Shown here one piece after another: positions 19,081 through 31,942 of a stretch of 52,056 bases of DNA. Below the pieces are notes generated by a model, which worked only from the letters and a program-made list of their open reading frames with translations, was not told the DNA's origin and did not search any database. A program made the position numbers and the translations under genes. Positions within the stretch are counted from its first letter, which is position 1; every line of letters starts with the position of its first letter. Source of the stretch: Gammaproteobacteria bacterium (lineage in GTDB: Bacteria > Pseudomonadota > Gammaproteobacteria > Thiohalomonadales > Thiohalomonadaceae); contig JADGBN010000007.1 in the NCBI GenBank assembly GCA_015231435.1, positions 1 through 52,056 on the forward strand. Reading direction: 5' to 3'.

Positions 19081-20294
19081 ATACCCAAAATCTCGGTGTA
19101 AATACGCGGGTTAATATCGTAATCCGCTGCTGAGACCGCCTTTACCACACCATTATTGGCACTTTTTGCCAGATCAACCCGCTGCATATTGACATAGTGA
19201 TGACCTTTTACACTATAAAAAACCATCACCGTCGGCTTTAGCAGATTCTCGCCCGCCTCAATCACAATCGCCAAGTGGTTGGACTTCAGCTCAACCATTG
19301 TCCCCACCGGGTAGATTCCCAAACAGCGAATAAACTGCTGAACCAGGGTGGCATCAAAGTGGCTTGGGGTCCACTCCATCATCTTTTTCAGGGTTAGGGT
19401 CGGTTCCCAAGCGCTTTTATAGATGCGTACCGAGGTGAGCGCATCATAAACATCAACAATCGCCGACATCTGACCAATATGGGTGATCGCATCACCCTTC
19501 AGTTTTAGCGGATAACCGGTGCCATCAATGCGCTCATGGTGCATGGTCACCGCTTCTAGGGCAATTTTCGAAATACCGGAGGTTTCGCGCAAAATTTCAC
19601 CACTAATGACCACATGATTCTTCATCACCAGAAACTCATCATCGGTCAGTTTCCCGGGTTTGTTAAGCACCTCCTGCGGCGTCATAATTTTACCAATATC
19701 GTGTAACAGCGCCCCTTTGCCTATTTCGAGAATTGTCGTCTGATCCATCCCCTGACAACGGGCAAAGGCGATCGACAGCGCGGCGACACTCACCGAGTGC
19801 ATAAAGGTGTACTCGTCCTTGGTTTTAATTCGGCTAATACTGGTGAGGGCGTGAGGATTGCGAAACACCGACCCCATCATATCGCTGGCAATCGGTTCGA
19901 CATCACTGGCATCAATCTGTTTGCCGACACGAATATCCTGCATGAGCGTTTTAACCACACTCTGCGCCTGAGTGAACACTTTTTGTGCCTGTTGCCGCTC
20001 CTGCTCTACGGAGCGTGGCTGCGTGCCGGAGAGATCTTTAACCACCTCGATCATCTCGGCATCAATGCGATCGCTCACCTCGGCAACGGTGGGCGCATCC
20101 TCAACATCAAGACCTCGCTCGGGATCAATATAGAGCTGCTTAATCCCCTCTTTAATGATTTGATGAATCGTCTCACGATCCTTAACCATAAAGTTGTTAC
20201 GCAAAAACGAGTGTTCCATCCAGCTGCAATCGAGATCGCTGACATACATTCCCGGCTTAAGCTGGTCACTACGAATGCGCTTTTTCATCGCCAT
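19077..20294 (-). CDS. HD-GYP domain phosphodiesterase with DUF3391 N-terminus
   Basis: This 405-residue cytoplasmic protein has an N-terminal DUF3391-type region (RSDQLKPGMYVSDLDCSW) and a central HD-GYP domain expected to hydrolyse c-di-GMP. The HD pair and metal ligands are in LLHDIGK; the downstream MKNHVVISGEIL, HHERIDGTGYP and IVDVYDALTS complete the signature, so catalysis looks intact. The last 100 residues form a small beta-rich tail common in this subfamily. It begins 32 bases after sucD and overlaps the coiled-coil gene by 4 bases (ATGA). A second ATG at 20288 is also possible. Joint operation with the downstream cyclase is inferred from gene order. Confidence 0.94.
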   Translation of the reverse strand: MAMKKRIRSDQLKPGMYVSDLDCSWMEHSFLRNNFMVKDRETIHQIIKEGIKQLYIDPERGLDVEDAPTVAEVSDRIDAEMIEVVKDLSGTQPRSVEQERQQAQKVFTQAQSVVKTLMQDIRVGKQIDASDVEPIASDMMGSVFRNPHALTSISRIKTKDEYTFMHSVSVAALSIAFARCQGMDQTTILEIGKGALLHDIGKIMTPQEVLNKPGKLTDDEFLVMKNHVVISGEILRETSGISKIALEAVTMHHERIDGTGYPLKLKGDAITHIGQMSAIVDVYDALTSVRIYKSAWEPTLTLKKMMEWTPSHFDATLVQQFIRCLGIYPVGTMVELKSNHLAIVIEAGENLLKPTVMVFYSVKGHHYVNMQRVDLAKSANNGVVKAVSAADYDINPRIYTEILGM

Positions 20295-20326
20295 GGTTGC
20301 TCGGGTAATACTCCGGTAATCACCAA

Positions 20327-21196
20327 CTAGCCAAGCCTGCGTTTTAAGGCTGAACCGATCTCAGCCAAAGAGCGAACTGTCGTCACCCCTGCAGCCTCCA
20401 GGGCAGCATATTTTTCACCCGCCGTACCACGGCCACCAGCAATAATTGCCCCGGCATGCCCCATGCGTTTTCCCTTGGGTGCCGTCACCCCGGCAATATA
20501 GGAGACGACCGGTTTATTTAGATGCTGCTGAATATAGCTTGCCGCCTCCTCCTCTGCACTACCACCAATCTCGCCAATCATGACCACCGCTTCGGTTGCG
20601 CCGTCTTCAGCAAACAGGCGCAAAATATCGATAAAACTTGAACCCGGGATCGGATCACCGCCAATACCGACACAGGTTGACTGACCGTAACCGGCATCAC
20701 TCGTCTGCTTGACCGCCTCATAGGTGAGCGTACCAGAGCGGGAGACAATACCGACACAGCCAGGCTGATGGATTTCGCCGGGCATAATACCGATTTTACA
20801 CTCGCCGGGGGTAATCACGCCGGGGCAGTTGGGACCAATGAGGTGTACCCCCAGCTCATCGCAGCGCATTTTGCAAATGAGCATATCAAGGGTCGGAATA
20901 CCCTCGGTGATCGCGACAATTACCTTAACGCCCGCCTCGGCAGCTTCGAGAATGGAGTCTTTACAAAAAGGAGCCGGTACATAGATCACCGAGGCATCCG
21001 CCGCAGTGGCGGCGACCGCTGCCTGTACGCTATTAAACACCGGCAGCCCCAGATGCGTTGTCCCCCCCTTGCCGGGCGTCACGCCGCCCACCAGACGAGT
21101 GCCGTAGGCAAGCGCCTGCTCGGAGTGAAAAGTCCCCTGACTGCCGGTAAAACCCTGACAGATCACCCGCGTTTCACGATTAATTAAAATACTCAT
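20327..21196 (-). CDS. sucD: Succinyl-CoA ligase (ADP-forming), alpha subunit
   Basis: This TCA-cycle enzyme subunit carries the phosphohistidine. It is 289 residues, the same as E. coli. The CoA-binding Rossmann domain opens with [19 protein letters not shown]. The active-site histidine lies in [15 protein letters not shown] near residue 247. [11 protein letters not shown] and GIGGDPIPG are standard. It overlaps sucC by 4 bases (ATGA), the usual arrangement. The HD-GYP gene begins only 32 bases later on the same strand with no terminator between, so the signalling genes may be read from the sucCD transcript. Confidence 0.98.
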   Translation of the reverse strand: MSILINRETRVICQGFTGSQGTFHSEQALAYGTRLVGGVTPGKGGTTHLGLPVFNSVQAAVAATAADASVIYVPAPFCKDSILEAAEAGVKVIVAITEGIPTLDMLICKMRCDELGVHLIGPNCPGVITPGECKIGIMPGEIHQPGCVGIVSRSGTLTYEAVKQTSDAGYGQSTCVGIGGDPIPGSSFIDILRLFAEDGATEAVVMIGEIGGSAEEEAASYIQQHLNKPVVSYIAGVTAPKGKRMGHAGAIIAGGRGTAGEKYAALEAAGVTTVRSLAEIGSALKRRLG

Positions 21197-22362
21197 GCCA
21201 CACCTCCTGCAGCATCAACCGCCTGTTGCGCCGCATCGGTCAGAGAAGCCGCAGCGATTATCGCCAAACTGCTCGCAGCCAGCAGCGCCCGCCCCGCCTC
21301 GGCACGGTTACCCTCAAGACGCACCACCACTGGCACGTTAACCCCAACCTCGGCAACCGCCGCAATAATTCCCTCGGCAATGAGATCACAACGGACAATA
21401 CCGCCAAAGATATTGACCAGAACCGAGCGTACCTTGCTGTCAGAAAGAATCAGTTTAAAAGCCTCGGCAACCCGCTCTTTGGTTGCCCCACCACCGACAT
21501 CAAGAAAGTTAGCCGGATTTCCTCCATGCAGCTTAATAATATCCATGGTACCCATCGCCAGCCCTGCCCCATTGACCATGCAACCAATATTGCCATCCAG
21601 AGCGACATAGTTTAAGTCCCACTGCGCCGCAGCCATCTCCCGCGCATCCTCCTGAGTAGGATCGTGAAGTTCACGCAGATCGGGATGTCGATAAAGGGCA
21701 TTACCGTCAATATTCACCTTGGCATCAAGACAGAGCAGATCACCTGCAGCGGTCACCACTAACGGATTAATCTCCAACAGTGAGAGATCCTGCTCATGAA
21801 AAAGACGACTTAAAGTGACAAAGAGCTGGCTGAACTGATTCACCTGTTTACCACTTAAACCCAAGGCGAATGCCAACGCCCGCCCCTGCCACGGCATCGC
21901 ACCGGTTAACGGATTAATGGTCATTTTAAGAATTTTGTCAGGTCTCTCTGCCGCGACCTTTTCAATCTCCATGCCCCCCTCGGTGGAGGCCATAAAGACC
22001 ACCCGACGTGAACTTCGATCGACCACCGCACCGAGATAGAGCTCGCGCTCAATCGCGCTACACGCCTCAACAAGAATTCGCGACACCGGCTGTCCTGCGG
22101 CATCTGTCTGGTAGGTCACCAGAGAGTTCCCCAGCCACTGCGTGGCAAACTGCGTCGCCTCCGCCACAGAGCTCACCAGTTTGACCCCGCCCGCCTTACC
22201 ACGCCCTCCCGCATGCACCTGGGTTTTAACCACCCAACGCTCACCACCCAGACGTTGAATGACGCTGGCAACCGCATCGGCGTTAGCAACAGCCTCTCCG
22301 GCGGGTACCGGCAATCCATAACGCGCTAATATCGCTTTGGCCTGATATTCATGCAAATTCAT
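21193..22362 (-). CDS. sucC: Succinyl-CoA ligase (ADP-forming), beta subunit
   Basis: This is the nucleotide-binding and dimer-forming subunit of succinyl-CoA synthetase. The ATP-grasp domain begins [20 protein letters not shown] and has the [18 protein letters not shown] loop. The C-terminal ligase domain has [17 protein letters not shown] and [10 protein letters not shown]. The track's start at 22392 adds ten residues not seen in the family. The ATG at 22362 gives 389 residues (388 in E. coli), with AGG about 7 bases upstream. It is preceded by the corB terminator hairpin, so sucCD should have its own promoter in a gap of only some 30-50 bases. Confidence 0.98.
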   Translation of the reverse strand: MNLHEYQAKAILARYGLPVPAGEAVANADAVASVIQRLGGERWVVKTQVHAGGRGKAGGVKLVSSVAEATQFATQWLGNSLVTYQTDAAGQPVSRILVEACSAIERELYLGAVVDRSSRRVVFMASTEGGMEIEKVAAERPDKILKMTINPLTGAMPWQGRALAFALGLSGKQVNQFSQLFVTLSRLFHEQDLSLLEINPLVVTAAGDLLCLDAKVNIDGNALYRHPDLRELHDPTQEDAREMAAAQWDLNYVALDGNIGCMVNGAGLAMGTMDIIKLHGGNPANFLDVGGGATKERVAEAFKLILSDSKVRSVLVNIFGGIVRCDLIAEGIIAAVAEVGVNVPVVVRLEGNRAEAGRALLAASSLAIIAAASLTDAAQQAVDAAGGVA

Positions 22363-22390
22363 AAATAAACCTAAACTCCATTCAGGTGAC

Positions 22391-22427
22391 AAATAAACTA
22401 GGAAAGGCGGCCGTTATAGCGCCGCCT
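22391..22427 (-). terminator. Terminator hairpin overlapping the corB stop codon
   Basis: AGGCGGC and GCCGCCT form a perfect 7-pair GC-rich stem around a 9-base loop that contains the corB stop codon. On the minus strand the stem is followed by TTCCTAGTTTATTT, a broken U-rich tract. It probably ends the ypjD-corB transcript just before sucC. The imperfect tract lowers confidence. Confidence 0.55.
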
Positions 22428-23694
22428 GATGCGGTTTTAATAGCGGATTGATGCGTACCATTTTGACGCTGCTCTGGGTGCTCTGCACGATCTCAATCGG
22501 ATGCCCCTCAAGCAGCAGGCTGGTTCCGCCATCCGGAATCATCTCCAGATACTCGACAATCAGCCCATTGAGGGTTTTTGGCCCGTCCGTCGGCAGATGC
22601 CACTTAAGATAACGATTTAGATCGCGCACTGAAATACTGCAGTCAACCAACAGTGTGCCATCCTCCTGCGGATGAATATCGGGAACACTATCCGAAGGAT
22701 CGGTCGTGAATTCGCCAACAATCTCCTCTAAAATATCATCCAGTGCCACTAAGCCCTGAATATCACCATACTCATCCACCACCAGGGCAATTCGCTGCCG
22801 CCGCTTCTGAAAATTGTGTAGCTGCGTACTCAGCGGCGTCGCCTCGGGAATATAGTAGGTCTCATCAAGAATCTCGGTAAACATCTCTAGGGAGACCGCC
22901 TGTTTGCGCTGCAAAGCAAGGAAGTTGCGCAGATGAACAATACCCACCATATTATCGATATCGCCTCGATAGACCGGTAGTCGGGTATGCTGGCTATCCA
23001 TCAGTCCGTTTTCGATCTCCTCCCACGACGACGCGAGATCGATGCCGACAATCTCATTGCGGGGCACCATCACCTCCTCAACCGTCGCCTTCTCTAAATC
23101 AAGAATACCAATGAGCATCGACTGATAACGACGCGAAATGCGTGAACCCGCATCATTAACGATTGATCGCAACTCATCGTGACTCAGGCTATGACTCACC
23201 TGATCCGCTGCACTCACCCCAAAAGGGCGCAACAGCAAACTGACAATGCCGTTAATCATCCAGACAATCGGATAAAAGATCTTTAACAGCGGTTGCAACA
23301 GGAGTGTTGAAGGAAAGGCGATTAACTCAGGTTTTAGTGCCGCAAAGGTTTTCGGGGCAACTTCGGCAAAAATAAGAATAACCACCGTCAGCAGCAGCGT
23401 GGCCACCGCCACCCCGCTCTCACCTAACAGACGAATAGCTATAATTGTCGCAATCGCCGATGCAAGAATATTGACAAAGTTGTTACCCAGAAGAATGATG
23501 CCAATAAGGCGATCAGGGCGCTCCAGAAGCTTACCCGCACGCATCGCCCCGGGATGATGATGTTTAATCAGATGCCGCAGACGGTAGCGATTAAGACTTA
23601 ACAGGCTGGTCTCTGAGCTTGAAAAAAATGCCGAACAGCCGATGAGAAACAGCAGCAGGGCAAAGAGAACCTCCAGGGATATATCGTTCAGCAC
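22414..23694 (-). CDS. corB: DUF21-CBS-CorC family membrane protein (CorB/YfjD type)
   Basis: This 426-residue inner-membrane protein has an N-terminal DUF21 (CNNM) membrane domain. It includes FFSSSETSLLSLNRYRLRHL, characteristic of the family, and several hydrophobic helices up to about residue 150. A CBS pair (about 200-330, VEEVMVPRNEIVGID and GLVALDDILEEIVGEF) and a C-terminal CorC_HlyC domain (LNGLIVEYLEMIPDGGTSLL) follow. Family members act in magnesium/cobalt transport. The start is GTG with no clear ribosome site. It is next to ypjD, the same neighbourhood seen near ffh in other gammaproteobacteria. A terminator hairpin lies on its stop codon. Confidence 0.92.
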   Translation of the reverse strand: MLNDISLEVLFALLLFLIGCSAFFSSSETSLLSLNRYRLRHLIKHHHPGAMRAGKLLERPDRLIGIILLGNNFVNILASAIATIIAIRLLGESGVAVATLLLTVVILIFAEVAPKTFAALKPELIAFPSTLLLQPLLKIFYPIVWMINGIVSLLLRPFGVSAADQVSHSLSHDELRSIVNDAGSRISRRYQSMLIGILDLEKATVEEVMVPRNEIVGIDLASSWEEIENGLMDSQHTRLPVYRGDIDNMVGIVHLRNFLALQRKQAVSLEMFTEILDETYYIPEATPLSTQLHNFQKRRQRIALVVDEYGDIQGLVALDDILEEIVGEFTTDPSDSVPDIHPQEDGTLLVDCSISVRDLNRYLKWHLPTDGPKTLNGLIVEYLEMIPDGGTSLLLEGHPIEIVQSTQSSVKMVRINPLLKPHQAAL

Positions 23695-23760
23695 GGTTTA
23701 ACAATCACATCTTTAGTAGTGACAGTTTCGACTCTATCCGCTGCATTAGTCATTCGCAAC

Positions 23761-24600
23761 TCACGCAAGCACAACCTCCAGCACAAATTTACTGCCAAAG
23801 TAGGCGACCATTAGCAACGCAAAACCAACCAGTGTCCAACGAATAGCGGTCCGCCCCCGCCAACCAAACTGCAGACGTCCCCAAAGCAGCAGGGCAAAAA
23901 CGACCCACGCAGTAATAGACAATATCGTTTTATGAACCAGATGTTGCTTGAAAATATCCTCAAGATAGGTAGCACCGGTCAGTAACGAAACAGAGAGCAG
24001 GATGTAGCCGATAGTAATTAACTGAAAAAGTAGCGACTCCATCGATTCCAGCGGCGGAAGCAGGCGAATTATACCCGCCAGACGCCGTTTTCTCAGGTGA
24101 TGATCCTGCAACGCCAGCAGCAGCGCCTGAAGCGCGGCGATCCCAAGAAGACTGTAGGAGAAGAGAGAGACCAGAATATGAAAATAGAGACCTCTCCCGG
24201 CAAGAATAACGCCTTTATCCCCCTCGGCAATGAAGAGCGACAACAGCAGCGCCATTATCGCAAAGGGAAAAGACATCAACCCCAGGTTTTCAATACTCTT
24301 AAACAGCGCAACGGTGATAATAATCAGATTCATCGTCCATGCGGTCAGGGAGAGCATGGCGTATAACGACAGTGACAGCAGCGTCGCGCCACCGTGGGGG
24401 TCGACAAGATGAATCTGATAGTAGAGTGAGACGCCATGCAGTGCGACAGCAGCGAGAGCAGCCGCCAAGCTGCCGTAACGCAACCGTTTAATCAGATGCT
24501 GACGATTCCCCCCCTCAATATGCTGCACCCGCAGATAGAGCGCTGCGAAGGCGAGCAGATAGAGGAGCAGCGCACTACCCTGAAAGAGCGGAAGCGTCAC
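23761..24600 (-). CDS. ypjD: CcsA/HemX-type inner membrane protein YpjD
   Basis: This 279-residue integral membrane protein has about eight hydrophobic segments and no signal peptide. It belongs to the cytochrome c assembly (CcsA/CcmC-like) superfamily: a histidine in GRGLYFHILVSLFSYSLLG and another in KQHLVHKTILSITAWVVFALLLWGR sit where haem-handling relatives have theirs. The pairing with corB downstream (66 bases) matches the conserved ypjD-corB neighbourhood. Its true function is not settled in any organism I can name. The start codon is GTG, with only a weak ribosome site. The 103-base gap upstream shows no clear element. Confidence 0.88.
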   Translation of the reverse strand: MTLPLFQGSALLLYLLAFAALYLRVQHIEGGNRQHLIKRLRYGSLAAALAAVALHGVSLYYQIHLVDPHGGATLLSLSLYAMLSLTAWTMNLIIITVALFKSIENLGLMSFPFAIMALLLSLFIAEGDKGVILAGRGLYFHILVSLFSYSLLGIAALQALLLALQDHHLRKRRLAGIIRLLPPLESMESLLFQLITIGYILLSVSLLTGATYLEDIFKQHLVHKTILSITAWVVFALLLWGRLQFGWRGRTAIRWTLVGFALLMVAYFGSKFVLEVVLA

Positions 24601-24703
24601 GAAAGGAGACCCCGAAAAGGGCGTAAGTATGCGGCAAAACGGGTGCCGGAAATTTGCTTCACAAGTTTCAAACTGTTTATCCGATCAATCCTTAGTGGTT
24701 AAC

Positions 24704-25006
24704 CTAATCTAGGGTAAAGAGGGTATCAAACTTGGAGTTCGCAAGCACCTGTAACAGACTTTTACCCGCCCCCCGCAAAATTACCCTATCACTGCGATTT
24801 CCTGCATGTTCACGCAGCAGTAACAACATCCCCAAGGCTGAACTATCGATACTGTCAGCAGCACTTAACTCAACGACAAAATGGGCGCTCTTGGGGCTAC
24901 TCTCATAAGCATCACGAAACGCTTTATGAACCCCAAAATCAAAATGACCGGTTATTCTAATCGTCACCTCATCCTTATTATCGGAGAAACTGGTGGTTAA
25001 CGGCAT
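24704..25006 (-). CDS. STAS-domain anti-sigma factor antagonist-like protein
   Basis: This is a 100-residue single STAS domain. It has the usual layout of beta strand, ITGHFDFGVHKAFRDAY helix, VVELSAADSIDSSALGMLLLL and a C-terminal helix. In SpoIIAA-like proteins the serine after Asp in DSxxLG is phosphorylated; here DSSALG keeps that serine. It may act in a partner-switching pathway, but no anti-sigma kinase or PP2C phosphatase is encoded nearby. The track starts at 25012, but AAGGA abuts that ATG, while it sits 6 bases before the ATG at 25006, which is preferred. It lies between ispD (gap 57) and ypjD. Confidence 0.88.
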   Translation of the reverse strand: MPLTTSFSDNKDEVTIRITGHFDFGVHKAFRDAYESSPKSAHFVVELSAADSIDSSALGMLLLLREHAGNRSDRVILRGAGKSLLQVLANSKFDTLFTLD

Positions 25007-25063
25007 ACGCATTCCTTCCCAAGAGTTAATTCAATCGATGTTCTATAGTCGCAATAATAACAG

Positions 25064-25804
25064 CTATTGTCCATACCCGGAGGTGGCAGCCGCAAGAATC
25101 TGTTCGGCAAGCAGGAGATCAGCCGGCAGGGTTACCTTCAAATTACTGCTTTTTCCCAGCACCAGCGCTGGCCGCAGACCTAAATACTCCACCGCCGAAG
25201 CGTCATCGGTCACCGCAACGCCGGCAGCCTGCACCGCCACCAGCGCCTGTTGCAAAAGCTGCAGACGAAACATCTGCGGTGTCAGTGCCCGCCACAGGTG
25301 ACTTCTATCCACCGTCGCCACCACCTCAGCCCGATCATTGGCACGTTTCAGGGTATCGGCAACGGGAGATGCCAGCAGCCCCCCGACTGGATGGTTGGTT
25401 AAGGTGATGATCAGCCGTTCAAGATCACCCTCACTTAAGCAGGGGCGTGCCGCATCATGGATTAGTACCCAATCCTGCGCTTGTCCCTGCTGCGACACAA
25501 TGTAAGTCAACGCATTTGCCACCGACAGCGAACGCTCTGCACCCCCCGTGCAGCAGTGCAGCTTGGCGTGGGAGATCGCCAATTGAGGCCAGTAGGGATC
25601 GTTGGCAGCCAACACCAGCACCACCGCATCAACCAGCGGTGATGCTAAAAAGGGTGCCAATGTTCGATGCAGCAGCGGCTTCCCAGCCAGCGACAAGTAC
25701 TGCTTGGGCAGCTCACTACCCATGCGTTTACCGACACCTGCGGCGACAACCACGGCCCAACGCCGTGGCGCGACCGTACCCCATGAGTTTGCAAGCGGCG
25801 ACAT
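25064..25804 (-). CDS. ispD: 2-C-methyl-D-erythritol 4-phosphate cytidylyltransferase
   Basis: This is the third enzyme of the MEP isoprenoid pathway, transferring CMP from CTP to methylerythritol phosphate. The nucleotide-binding motif AAGVGKRMGSELPKQYL is intact, and VLIHDAARPCLS and DDASAVEYLG supply the other family signatures. The ORF opens with TTG at 25813, immediately after the ftsB stop; the ATG at 25804 (246 residues) is taken as the start, although neither has a strong ribosome site. The order eno-ftsB-ispD is the standard gammaproteobacterial one. ispF is not adjacent; a STAS gene follows instead. Confidence 0.96.
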   Translation of the reverse strand: MSPLANSWGTVAPRRWAVVVAAGVGKRMGSELPKQYLSLAGKPLLHRTLAPFLASPLVDAVVLVLAANDPYWPQLAISHAKLHCCTGGAERSLSVANALTYIVSQQGQAQDWVLIHDAARPCLSEGDLERLIITLTNHPVGGLLASPVADTLKRANDRAEVVATVDRSHLWRALTPQMFRLQLLQQALVAVQAAGVAVTDDASAVEYLGLRPALVLGKSSNLKVTLPADLLLAEQILAAATSGYGQ

Positions 25805-25813
25805 TAACGACAA

Positions 25814-26104
25814 CTACTCTGGTGCCGCTTGTGGCTCAATAACCTGATAGAAGGTCTCATCACTGCGAACCATCCCTAATTCACTGCGGGCACGCTCCTC
25901 AATCGCCTCGCGTCCATGCTTGAGGTTATTCACCTCTGGCTCTAGCTCCTGATTGCGCTCCTGCAGGCGCTGGTTCTCCTCCTGCTGCGTTTCGACCTGT
26001 CCGTTTAGCTGTAACAGCCGCAGCACTCCGCCATTACCAAACCAGAAACGATATTGAAGCGCTACCAACAACACAATTAACAGTAGCAGCAGATAGCGGC
26101 GCAT
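25814..26104 (-). CDS. ftsB: Cell division protein FtsB
   Basis: This is a small bitopic divisome protein that joins FtsL and FtsQ. A short cytoplasmic MRRY tail is followed by one membrane helix (LLLLLIVLLVALQYRFWF), then a leucine-zipper-like coiled coil (VETQQEENQRLQERNQELEPEVNNL) and the family's short C-terminal region (GREAIEERARSELGMV). The track's start is TTG at 26107; the ATG three bases later gives 96 residues. It sits 21 bases after eno and touches ispD, as in E. coli. Confidence 0.96.
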   Translation of the reverse strand: MRRYLLLLLIVLLVALQYRFWFGNGGVLRLLQLNGQVETQQEENQRLQERNQELEPEVNNLKHGREAIEERARSELGMVRSDETFYQVIEPQAAPE

Positions 26105-26125
26105 CAAGGCGAACCGTTCCCTCGT

Positions 26126-27433
<1,308 letters not shown>

Positions 27434-27450
27434 TCATTTGGGTTAAGGTA

Positions 27451-27488
27451 AGAGAAAAGCGCAGCGCCAGAATAACCTGTCACTGCGC
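27451..27488 (-). terminator. Strong terminator-like hairpin between kdsA and eno
   Basis: On the minus strand an 8-pair outer stem (GCGCAGTG with CGCTGCGC, one G-U), a single A-G mismatch and a 3-pair inner stem (CAG/CTG) enclose a 6-base loop, followed by TTTTCTCTT. This is a good intrinsic terminator form, 12 bases after the kdsA stop codon. It ends 27 bases before the eno start, so it may attenuate rather than end transcription. Confidence 0.7.
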
Positions 27489-27499
27489 ATCATAATTAA

Positions 27500-29984
<2,485 letters not shown>

Positions 29985-30067
29985 TTATCTCCCGCACTGA
30001 CGCAGACAATCTTATGTTGACAGATCTGCGCCGGGGGCAAAAAAATGATTAAAGCTGAAGAATCAGC

Positions 30068-30091
30068 AAGGGTGCTATTCTCACCCTTTTT
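30068..30091 (+). terminator. Plus-oriented stem-loop with T tract upstream of pyrG
   Basis: AAGGGTG and CACCCTT form a 7-pair stem with a 7-base loop, followed on the plus strand by TTTTT overlapping its end. The form is that of a rho-independent terminator for plus-strand transcription, yet no plus-strand gene precedes it nearby. On the minus strand, where tsaB is read, the tail is not U-rich. It may be a weak tsaB terminator, part of a pyrG leader, or chance. Confidence 0.3.
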
Positions 30092-30162
30092 AGTGGCTAA
30101 TTCAATCGTCACGCAGAGTAACTTAGTCGCGCCGCACCCCTTTACCAGAAGGTAAAAAGAGT

Positions 30163-30849
30163 TTACGCAACGCTCACAACCTTGTTGCGCAGATAGAGCG
30201 GCAAGGCAGTGAATGGCGTCTGCAAAACGGCATCACCCTGCTGCTGATAGCGCATCGCCGCAAGCGCGGCGACAGCGGCTGCCTCGGGATGAAGAGAGGC
30301 GTTAACCCCCCGCAAACGCGCTGCGAGGCGCTGTTGCAACAATACCCCATCGCGCTGCCAACCGCTACCGACGCCAAACCACTCACCGCTTACCGGCAAC
30401 TCTGCTACAGCGGCTGGGGTCACCGCCGCCTCAATAATAGTCTCCACGGTTGTCGGGCTATAGCAATACCCCCCCCAATAGAGCTCACCCATGCGTGCAT
30501 CAAAGGCGGTTAACTGGTTCGCTTCACCGCTTAAACGATAACCTTGCAGGCCCAACGCCTGAAGTGTCGAAACGGGCAGCAGCGGCAAATTACAGCTAAA
30601 GGCCAGCCCTTGTGCCACCGCAGTAGCGATACGAATACCGGTAAAACCACCGGGGCCGGCACCAAAAGCGATCATGTCACACTGGTTTAAGGACCACTCT
30701 GCAGCGGTTAATAACCGCTCCAGCTGCGGCAGCAGCAGCTGTGTATGCTGTCGCGGCGCAATCTCCAACCAGCTGGCGACTAGCGTTCCATCCTGCCACA
30801 ACGCTAGGGAGCAGGCATCCCCCGAACTCTCTAAAGCGACAATACGCAT
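30163..30849 (-). CDS. tsaB: tRNA threonylcarbamoyladenosine synthesis protein TsaB
   Basis: This protein partners TsaD and TsaE in making t6A37 on ANN-decoding tRNAs. The 228-residue ASKHA-fold protein begins MRIVALESSGDACSLALW and has APRQHTQLLLPQL and GAGPGGFTGIRIATAVAQGLA, the family signatures. It has no metal-binding HxxxH, as expected for TsaB rather than TsaD. Its start overlaps the end of the PerM-type gene by 19 bases, so it is the last gene of the LysR-unknown-PerM-tsaB run. The usual yeaZ neighbours are not here. Confidence 0.95.
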   Translation of the reverse strand: MRIVALESSGDACSLALWQDGTLVASWLEIAPRQHTQLLLPQLERLLTAAEWSLNQCDMIAFGAGPGGFTGIRIATAVAQGLAFSCNLPLLPVSTLQALGLQGYRLSGEANQLTAFDARMGELYWGGYCYSPTTVETIIEAAVTPAAVAELPVSGEWFGVGSGWQRDGVLLQQRLAARLRGVNASLHPEAAAVAALAAMRYQQQGDAVLQTPFTALPLYLRNKVVSVA

Positions 30850-31913
30850 GTATCACTAACCTCGTCCGCTTCAGGTTTCGGCCAGGAGGTGAGAATGGCA
30901 TTAACCATGGTTGCCAGCGGTATCGCAAAAAAGACGCCCCAAAAACCCCACAAGCCACCGAAAAAGAGAACCGCAACTATAATCGCAACCGGATGCAAAT
31001 TGACCACTTCAGAGAAGAGCAACGGCACCAAAATATTGCCATCAAGCGCCTGAATTACGGCGTAGATCCCCAGTAACCAGCCAAACTCACTGCTCCATCC
31101 CCACTGAAAGTAGGCGACAGCGGCGACTGGAATGGTCACCAGAGCCGCCCCGACATAGGGGATAACCACCGAAAGCCCGACCAAAACCGCAAGAAGAAGC
31201 GCGTACTTCAAATTAAGAATGGCAAAGGCGATATAAGTCACTACGCCGACAATAACAATCTCCCAAAACTTGCCACGCACATAGTTACCAATCTGCTGAT
31301 CCACCTCGCTCCAGACGGCCGTTATCAGATCGCGTTTTTGCGGCAGAAAGCTGACACTCCAACAGAGAATCCGCTCTTTATCCTTAAGAAAAAAGAAGAC
31401 CAGCATCGGCACCAGAATAAGATAGACCAGCAGGGTGATTAAACCCGGAATCGATGCCAGTGAAAAACTTAGTAACCCCTGACCGGACATCGCAATTTCG
31501 CGCTGTAAGCTCCGTACCACGGTATTAAAGTCCTCCTCGCTAACCATCGGCAGATTCTGAATAATGCCTAAAATCTTGATTTGTGCCAAATTCAGGTAGT
31601 TGGGCACCTCACGAATCAGTTCCCCAAGTTGCCGCCACATCAGCGGGCCAAGGAAGATAAAGATAAAAACAAGAAAGTTCATAAAAACAAGAAAAACCAG
31701 CAGCACCACTGACAGCCGGTTACTCCCTTTGCGTGAGAGAAAATGAACCACCCCCTCCAGCAGGTAGGCGATCACGATGCTGGCAAAAACCGGCATGAGC
31801 ATCTTCCCCAAAAGCAGCACAGCGCTAAAGATAAGGGTGAGAATAACCAACATGAGCACGAGTTGCGGATCGGAAAAATTACGGTCAAACCAGAGACGAA
31901 TCAACTTAAACAT
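30831..31913 (-). CDS. AI-2E family transporter (PerM-type permease)
   Basis: This 360-residue membrane protein belongs to the PerM/YdiK/TqsA family. It has the typical seven or eight hydrophobic segments, with a long soluble stretch between the early and late helices (REVPNYLNLAQIKILGIIQNLPMV). The late helices carry the family pattern (VIPYVGAALVTIPVAAVAYFQWGW, then LVPLLFSEVVNLHPVAIIVAVLFFGGLWG). Family members export autoinducer-2 or ions, and the substrate here is unknown. It overlaps tsaB by 19 bases. No strong ribosome site is seen, and its start is 29 bases after the unknown gene. Confidence 0.9.
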   Translation of the reverse strand: MFKLIRLWFDRNFSDPQLVLMLVILTLIFSAVLLLGKMLMPVFASIVIAYLLEGVVHFLSRKGSNRLSVVLLVFLVFMNFLVFIFIFLGPLMWRQLGELIREVPNYLNLAQIKILGIIQNLPMVSEEDFNTVVRSLQREIAMSGQGLLSFSLASIPGLITLLVYLILVPMLVFFFLKDKERILCWSVSFLPQKRDLITAVWSEVDQQIGNYVRGKFWEIVIVGVVTYIAFAILNLKYALLLAVLVGLSVVIPYVGAALVTIPVAAVAYFQWGWSSEFGWLLGIYAVIQALDGNILVPLLFSEVVNLHPVAIIVAVLFFGGLWGFWGVFFAIPLATMVNAILTSWPKPEADEVSDTCVLSL

Positions 31914-31942
31914 GGTTTTATCAGCTATCTGTAAATTTAAAG

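Noticed and set aside
30068-30091. Terminator for a plus-strand gene before pyrG
   Set aside because: No plus-strand gene lies upstream to be terminated; kept only as a low-confidence stem-loop feature.
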